In this document: piece by piece, positions 58,300 to 64,000 of the stretch
Layout of the letters: every line of letters starts with the position of its first letter
Numbering within the stretch: position 1 is the stretch's first letter
Assembly (NCBI GenBank): GCA_947579665.1
Contig: OX388345.1
Location: 73,399,454 to 73,463,453 of the forward strand
DNA from: Sympetrum striolatum
Lineage: Eukaryota; Arthropoda; Insecta; Odonata; Libellulidae
Length of the DNA: 64,000 nucleotides
Reading direction: 5' to 3'
Program-made: the position numbers and the translations under genes
The notes under the pieces: model-generated
Told to the model about the DNA's origin: nothing
Databases searched by the model: none
The model's input: the letters and a program-made list of their open reading frames with translations, nothing else

Positions 58300-60120
58300 T
58301 GTATGTATAAAAGAAAAGAATATCCCACAGAAGGAGAAATAGAAGATATGTTTAAGAGAAGGAATTCATTGTGCTTGTATGACTATTTATAAGTTTCTTC
58401 ATATTGTATATCTTTCATCATAAAAAAAATTGACCAGAGTATTTCGGTTTCAACCCTTTTTTTATTATAATTAGAATGTACGACTATGATACGATATGTC
58501 GTACTTTCCCATGTTGCGAATTATGACAACTGTTCCAATTGAATTAAAGTTTCAAAAAGTCTTTCCCCTTCTTATGAGGCAGAAGGAGAGAACATTAGAA
58601 TTTTGGTGTTATTTTGAGACTTAATAATTAGAGAAAAAGCTATACACAGGATAATAAAACGTACATGTATCTTCATTTTCTCTAATGGAATTGTAACGCA
58701 ATTCTAAGTTTTACTAAGACGAATCTACACAGCTGCGCCGATAGCATTTCGGCAGAGCTTACGCACGTTAATTGATAAGGTGTGTGAGCGTGCAACGTTT
58801 CACCCATCTCGTAATTCAGCGATGCGTGCCCTCAAGGCTTTCACCTGCAAATTAAGGGTCGGACAGGTTTAGGGTCAATTCCTTCCTCTGATTTATCTAC
58901 GCCAAATGATTTTCTGGGAAACTATTTAAAGGGGATAGTGCTCGGGATAGTCAGGTGCTCGGTGGAATGGCTAAAGTGAAGAACGGGCAATAGAACAGAG
59001 GGGAAATGACGTATAAATAACTCATAGTCACGTAAAAGGAATTATGTTTGTTTTCAGTACCACTGTGTGAAATATTGGAAGCATCCTAACTTTTGCTAAC
59101 AGAAATATTTTAACTTAATAAAAAATTTACTAATATATCAATTTTTATAGGTTTGTAAATAGCAAAACATGACGAACCCCAGGAAATTTAACGAAAATAA
59201 ATATCATGAATTATTGGCGCAGTTTAAAATAAATCTTCTAAACCTTGCACGCCATTCTCAATAATATATACAGAGATTAGTTGGCGGCAAACAATTACAA
59301 GAACTAACTTTTGAAGCAAAATAATATTGACTTAACATAGGAATACGTTGTTTTCGAATTTTCTAAGCCTAAGCAGGATAGATGTTTCCCAATCCCAGTA
59401 CCAAGCAATACAATACATAAAAGCAAATACAGGGCAAATGATCAATAAAAATCTTGGTCTGATGTCACTATTCATCTTGTTCACTGAACTAAGATGACAT
59501 GAGAGAAGTTAGTTTCTTTACTATACAAATAGAACTACTCGTATTACGAGAACTTTGATAGAATGTTGAGATTTTCTTTACAGTTTTCTATCTATTTCGA
59601 TAACATGTCTCATTGAACTAAGCTAATCATAAAATGATAAATACCATAATATTTTCTGTACAAATCGGAAAAAACATATTTAACCCTCATTCTGTTTTAC
59701 CCATTTGTAATCAACTGGTATCTCAGCTATTTTATGATATTTATAAAAGTGTATTTCTTTTTTGTTTTACAAAATTTCGTGAAAATACTATTAAAATTGT
59801 CTGCTGTATAAACTTTAAATACTCTCTATATAAATAAATTGATGTTAATTTGAAATTAGCAACATTTGGGCTTCATTATGGTCTTAATTAGAGTTCTAGC
59901 ATTAGAAAAGAACGGACTAAAACATCTCCTCAATATGTTTTTCCTCTTCATGGCAACATTTAATGCATTTTAACGAGAGACATGCTAATGTCCGTAAGAA
60001 GTCGGGAGGAAGACTTTTGAATCGTCAAATAGAATTCGAGGTTCGCATTTCTAAGTTGCCATGGAACTTGAGTGGGCAACCTCGCCTAATTTGAAATCTA
60101 AATTCAGGGTCTGAATCCTT
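58300..60120. other. No confirmed gene
   Basis: At about 58800-58850 the minus strand has an acceptor-like CTTAATTTGCAG followed by VKALRARIAELRDG and a stop, a short coiled-coil-like stretch. It is too short to call. The rest is AT-rich. Confidence 0.4.
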
Positions 60121-60124
60121 TTGT

Positions 60125-60316
60125 ATGATCAGGGGAATTGTACGATTACCACTAACTTTATCTGGAGGAAAGACTACCTCAATTTCTATTCCTGTTCAAC
60201 ATCTCGCCCGGAATTCCAATGAGCCATTTACTGATGACGAGATTAAATTATCAAACCATTACCGTGAAAATGAGGAAGTCAGTATCAGAAGACTGCGTAT
60301 GATTTTGAAAGAATAG
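60125..60316 (+). CDS. Unassigned small open frame
   Basis: Sixty-three codons start MIRGIVRLPLTLSGGKTTSI and end in an acidic-basic stretch (SNHYRENEEVSIRRLRMILK-E). Composition and codon choice look more protein-like than the neighbouring AT-rich DNA. There are no clear splice sites, no recognised domain and no neighbours. It could be an old mobile-element or pseudogene fragment. Confidence 0.2.
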   Translation: MIRGIVRLPLTLSGGKTTSISIPVQHLARNSNEPFTDDEIKLSNHYRENEEVSIRRLRMILKE

Positions 60317-60329
60317 CTACAACTTTGAA

Positions 60330-61430
60330 GCATCTTCAAATATACTTCGCCAAGTGTCCGTTTGTTTGCCCAACCGTACGTTCTTCTACATCATAAACAG
60401 TTCCTTCTAAAGGTATGAGTAGTAAACAATTGGAATTTAAAATCGAAATTCAAGAAAACTATTATAACATATGGAGATAAGCGGGTTCGAACCTAGAGGA
60501 AAATAATAAATGTCCGTAAGATTACACATGATATTACATTTTCCAAAGTGCCTTATTCTTTCTATATTAAAATACGTAAAAATTAGGACGGATTTCCATC
60601 TAAAATAGTTAGATGACGGTTAAAACTATAAAAAATGTTAAATTTACGACACTTTAGCATTTTAGAGTTGATTTTTATTATTTTACCACTTATTACTTAA
60701 TTTATTAAAAGATTATAAATTGTGAAAACTTGGCAATAAAAATTTAACAACTTTAAAAGGAATTCACTTTTGAGGTTAGTATTTATAAGTGGAGTGGATG
60801 AAGAACAGGTCATCTTGCTGATTAGTTTTAAGATTTAGTTCAGTTAGCTTAAAAGTTAAAGATTTTATTTCCTAAGAAAGAGAAATTTAAAGAAGAAATT
60901 TAAGCCCTGATGCAGCAATACTGAATTTCACGATGAATTAATTCAATTGAATCGTTTTAATACATGAAATAAATTACGTATAGTGCATTTGATACGTATT
61001 GTGGGAAAAAATGGGAAAGATCGAGAATAAGATTTTGCAAAATATCCTAATTTTATCCTCATCTGTATCTATGTAAATTAATTTTCTGTAAGGATTTATT
61101 AACTTTGGCGAATTATTAGAAAGAAGAAAACATTTTTGAGTTTCAGTAAGTACTTACTGAAGAATATTTGTAATATTCTAGTAGTATTACATACATAAAT
61201 GTAAATTTATTGTGCGTGGGTTGCTGAGATCATTTTGATTCTTTTCTAAGTTTAAGATTATACCTTTATGATTGTCTGGTGTATAACTCTTTTCTATGAT
61301 TTTAAAATTTTTTAATTGTGTATAAAAATTAATGTCCAAACTCAGAGCTAGGTCAATATCATAAGCAAAAAGGTGAAAGGTGATTTCACACATAAAAGCT
61401 AACACCTAGAAAAATCCCACTGAAGAACAC
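60330..61430. other. No gene seen; isolated B box
   Basis: AT-rich DNA. AAGCGGGTTCGAACCTAGAG near 60479 is a good pol III B-box word but has no A box at tRNA spacing. Confidence 0.5.
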
Positions 61431-61433
61431 ACG

Positions 61434-61580
61434 TGAAAAGGTCTGATCAAACCCGGATATTCCGATTACCGATCTCTTGCTCTATCCATGCATCTTTGAC
61501 TAAGTCTTCCTAACGGCATCTTAGAAAGTACTGCCAAGATAGCTTAATTGGATAAAGATAAGGATTCGATACATTTCCAG
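61434..61580. repeat. Back-to-back tRNA-like SINE heads
   Basis: The minus strand at 61434-61500 reads GCATGGATAGAGCAAGAGAT (A-box region), then ATCCGGGTTTGATCAGACC (B box), and TTTTCACGTGTGTTCTTC, similar to the body of the SINE at 27030. The plus strand at about 61535-61580 reads GATAGCTTAATTGGATAAAG and AAGGATTCGATAC, a short-spaced head in the opposite orientation. Confidence 0.45.
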
Positions 61581-61645
61581 CAGCCTTCCACGTGGTTGGC
61601 ATAGAGAGCGGATAAATAAACCGATACCGCCTGCCCTTCGTTTAC

Positions 61646-61759
61646 CCAGCACCCATCCATCCTCGATGGGACAAAACTCGTCTTCCGCATCGGATGGGTC
61701 GAGATAAGACGTGAAATTTATGCGGGCGAGAGTGCACTCGAAAATTAAATTCGCTTCCC
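61646..61759 (-). CDS. Candidate internal exon (weak)
   Basis: A textbook acceptor (CTGCCTCTGTTTCCCCCAG) is followed by 114 bases: two leading bases, 37 codons (EANLIFECTLARINFTSYLD and then an acidic PSDAEDEF segment), and one trailing base before GTAAAC. The frame is protein-like, but the trailing phase does not fit directly onto the exon at 57148, which needs two bases. So either another exon lies between or this is chance within a GC-rich block. Confidence 0.25.
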
Positions 61760-61769
61760 CTGGGGGAAA

Positions 61770-62390
61770 CAGAGGCAGCCACCAATTACGCCTTCGGCCC
61801 AGACTTTTATTCCAACTCATTGGAATTGGAGAGAGAGTGTCTTCCATCCTGGAGAACCCTTAAGTCACCCCTCGGCGGGTAACCGCTTGCCTCTTGGGCC
61901 GTCGTCAAGGATACCGAACTCTTTCCTCCCATTGGTCGATCCCCTCCGCCAATCCGAGGGCCTCTGGGGGCCAATCGAGGTTGCAAAAACTTTGAGCGTG
62001 CGATTGGGCGGGAGCGCGTTTCATGAATGTATATGCCCAATTTCCACGGCACTCCAATCTCGTCCGGGGGATTTCTTTGGGCCGAAACCTTCCGGATTCG
62101 GTTCCCATCTTCTAGATGGATCTAAGAGGAAAGAGAGATCGAATGGATCGAGCGAAGGAGGCTGAGGAATCCCTTTCCGAATTTCGAGGCAAAGGAAAGA
62201 TAAAGATGTTTGAGGAAACTTCCAGTTCGTTTGAGCAACGCCCCGGCATCTGTTTTCTTCGGCCCGCAGGTGGATTTTCGCGATGCTCAATAAGTGCTTT
62301 CTCGCGTTTGCTGAAACACCTGAAGAAGAGTATAACTTTTGGTGTGTTTGGCGCTTTCTGTGATCAGAAGTAAAGACAAGATCCCCCCAA
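61770..62390. other. GC-rich block without a confirmed gene
   Basis: Overlapping frames occur on both strands (for example 61887-62165 plus, 62021-62290 minus) with no domains I recognise. It could be promoter or exon DNA of the minus-strand gene, but nothing decides it. Confidence 0.35.
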
Positions 62391-62642
62391 TTTTAGGTAT
62401 TAATTTAAACTTTCCTAAGGCCATTTTTATTAGGTCTTTTAGGTTTATTCATTATGCAATTAAAGTTAGACAAACCGAAGGATTTATTTAATGTATATAT
62501 AAAAAGTATCTTTAAATATAATTGATGGAGTACTTGAGGTCAAATTTTGCTTCCAACTCTTTTTAGATACTTCCATACAGATTTAATAGCAAAATATACA
62601 AAAATTCGAGAGTCAATAATCATAAGGATAGACCTACTGAAG

Positions 62643-62723
62643 TACACTCCTGGCCAAAATTAACGCAGCACCGGCCGTAAGGATCGCTAGGAAGGTGCTG
62701 CGTTAATTTTGGCCAGGAGTGTA
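62643..62723. mobile_element. 77-bp Tc1/mariner-type palindromic MITE, copy 2
   Basis: The core at 62645-62721 is flanked by TA. Perfect 28-base inverted ends start CACTCCTGGCCAAAATTAAC, around a 21-base loop. It differs from the copy at 28481 at two positions only. Here the terminal pairing is perfect, so this copy is closer to the likely parent. Confidence 0.9.
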
Positions 62724-62729
62724 CATAAG

Positions 62730-64000
62730 TCATATGTATAGAAGTACCAATATATATCTGATGAGAAAATGGTATCCAGTTTCACTCCAAACTGATCTAT
62801 GATGTTTCTATAAAGCTTTCTTTATCTTAAAATAATAAAAAACAGAGAAGATCATGTGAAGGATAGAATTTTATATTCTTTTGGTAAATGATAGGGAAAA
62901 AGGTATCCTTTATCTCCTATAAATACTTATTTACTTTAGATATCTACTAAGGCGTGATAGGCTGAATGAAAGAATTTATTCAGGTATCTCCTGATTTATT
63001 TTATTTAAATGTTATTCATAAAGTTATAGACGTATCCAGAAACTTGCAAATGAATGGATAATATTTGTTATTATATATATCTTAAAGTAAGTACAGCAAC
63101 ACTCCCTTTATTCTCACGATATTGAATGTTAAAATGTTACATTTTAATTAAAATATGATATATACAAAATTATCGTATGAAAATATTTCTACTAATTTCC
63201 AGTTGCAACGGCTTGTCATCAATGGGAAGGAATTGTACTAACTCTGAAACTGATCAACATGCAGAAGAAATATTGTTCTCCACTTAAGGTATTCAGTTAC
63301 CGAAGGAAAGGTCACCTTCTTTCTCAGTAAGCCTAATATTTCTCCCCGAATCTCCCCTACCGGCAGAGATACCAATTTACTTTTGAAAATGGAGTTAGTC
63401 ACACAGAGAAAAGTAGCTTAAAAGGAGTTAAAAATAAGATAGCTGCAACCCATCTCTGTAAATAGAATGTTTGTCCAGATATTCCTCAAATGAAATATAT
63501 AATATTTTTATGAAGTCATAAATCCACTGACAGTAATTCTATATACATTTTAAAACATAATTTAACAAAATAAACTATAAAAAATTAATTTAATAAATTT
63601 AATAAAATAAAAATACAGTATCTAGAGAAGGGTCGATGTGAAAGAGTGGAGTGCAAGATGCCGATAAAGTAAGAAAAAATCTGATGTGGCCAGCACATGA
63701 CTTTCTCCATATATAAGATCTAAATATTTACCTACGACAGTAATTTCTAACTCTATATTCCATCCAAAATTGGAAGATGAGTGATTAATTTATATATTAT
63801 TATCTTTTCGTTACAAACATTATAAATAATGTTTTTCGGGACATGCTCGATGAAAAACGATGAAATTGGCCTTTCGCCCATAGAGCCCAGAGCGCCCACT
63901 AAGTACATAATCTGCAACTTCCGGTTTATCAGTATTTCATGAATAACTCCTAAACAACCAGTGATACAAAAATATTCTTCATACAAAAGTTATAGTAAAT
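62730..64000. other. No gene seen
   Basis: AT-rich DNA to the window end. The minus frame 63753-63986 is unrecognised. A GGGCGCTCTGGGCTCTATGG word on the minus strand near 63890 stands out from its surroundings but matches nothing I know. Confidence 0.45.

Noticed and set aside
1..64000. CRISPR arrays, bacterial operons, rRNA genes or prophage
   Set aside because: No regularly spaced repeats, no dense co-directional frames, and no rRNA-like sequence was seen. All features point to a eukaryotic nuclear genome.

Overview
This is a 64 kb piece of an AT-rich animal nuclear genome, most likely an insect or another arthropod. There are no operons, ribosome binding sites or dense reading frames. 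There are spliced-looking exons, many tRNA-like short repeats (SINE heads with pol III A/B boxes), DNA-transposon miniature elements (MITEs), a decayed LINE reverse-transcriptase tail, and a family of short elements carrying hammerhead-ribozyme-like cores. The species cannot be fixed from the sequence. One repeat family (four copies here) resembles SINEs I remember from insect genomes, but that is memory and was not searched.

Layout. 0-7.9 kb: gene-poor DNA with two copies of dispersed family A and a pair of tRNA-like heads. 7.9-22.7 kb: hammerhead-like hairpin elements (7941-8144, 8187-8327, 12636-12822, 22384-22620), related fragments without a core (17868, 21255), diverged tandem duplications and GC-rich patches without convincing genes. 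22.7-35.2 kb: the densest transposon zone. It holds a tRNA-like SINE, long repeat B (two long copies and one deleted copy), a PIF/Harbinger-like MITE inside an otherwise open frame, the first of two nearly identical 77-bp Tc1/mariner-type MITEs, a perfectly paired hammerhead stem II motif, a hAT-like element and the LINE fragment. 35-46 kb: mostly empty, plus a tRNA-like sequence framed by perfect 30-bp inverted repeats (42769-42918). 46.4-51.3 kb: two CpG-richer, promoter-like islands, the second with NRF1- and YY1-like sites. 53.5-62.4 kb, minus strand: the best protein-coding evidence.

The coding evidence is two phase-matched minus-strand exons (57049-57148 and 54805-54912) that join into one reading frame and end at a stop. 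They look like the acidic C-terminal, probably cytoplasmic, tail of a conserved protein that I could not name. Further candidate exons lie near 57.9, 58.1, 58.8 and 61.7 kb but are weak. Most other open frames in the window look like chance frames in GC-rich or purine-rich patches and are left out.

The most interesting signal is the recurrent short element that pairs a conserved leader box (ACTTCGTGGAAAGCCATA) with a downstream hammerhead-like core (CTGANGA - stem II - GAAAC - 2 nt - GTC). At 7941-8144 the whole 180-bp unit is bracketed by a 12-bp direct repeat, which suggests integration through RNA. This fits Penelope-like-element or retrozyme biology.
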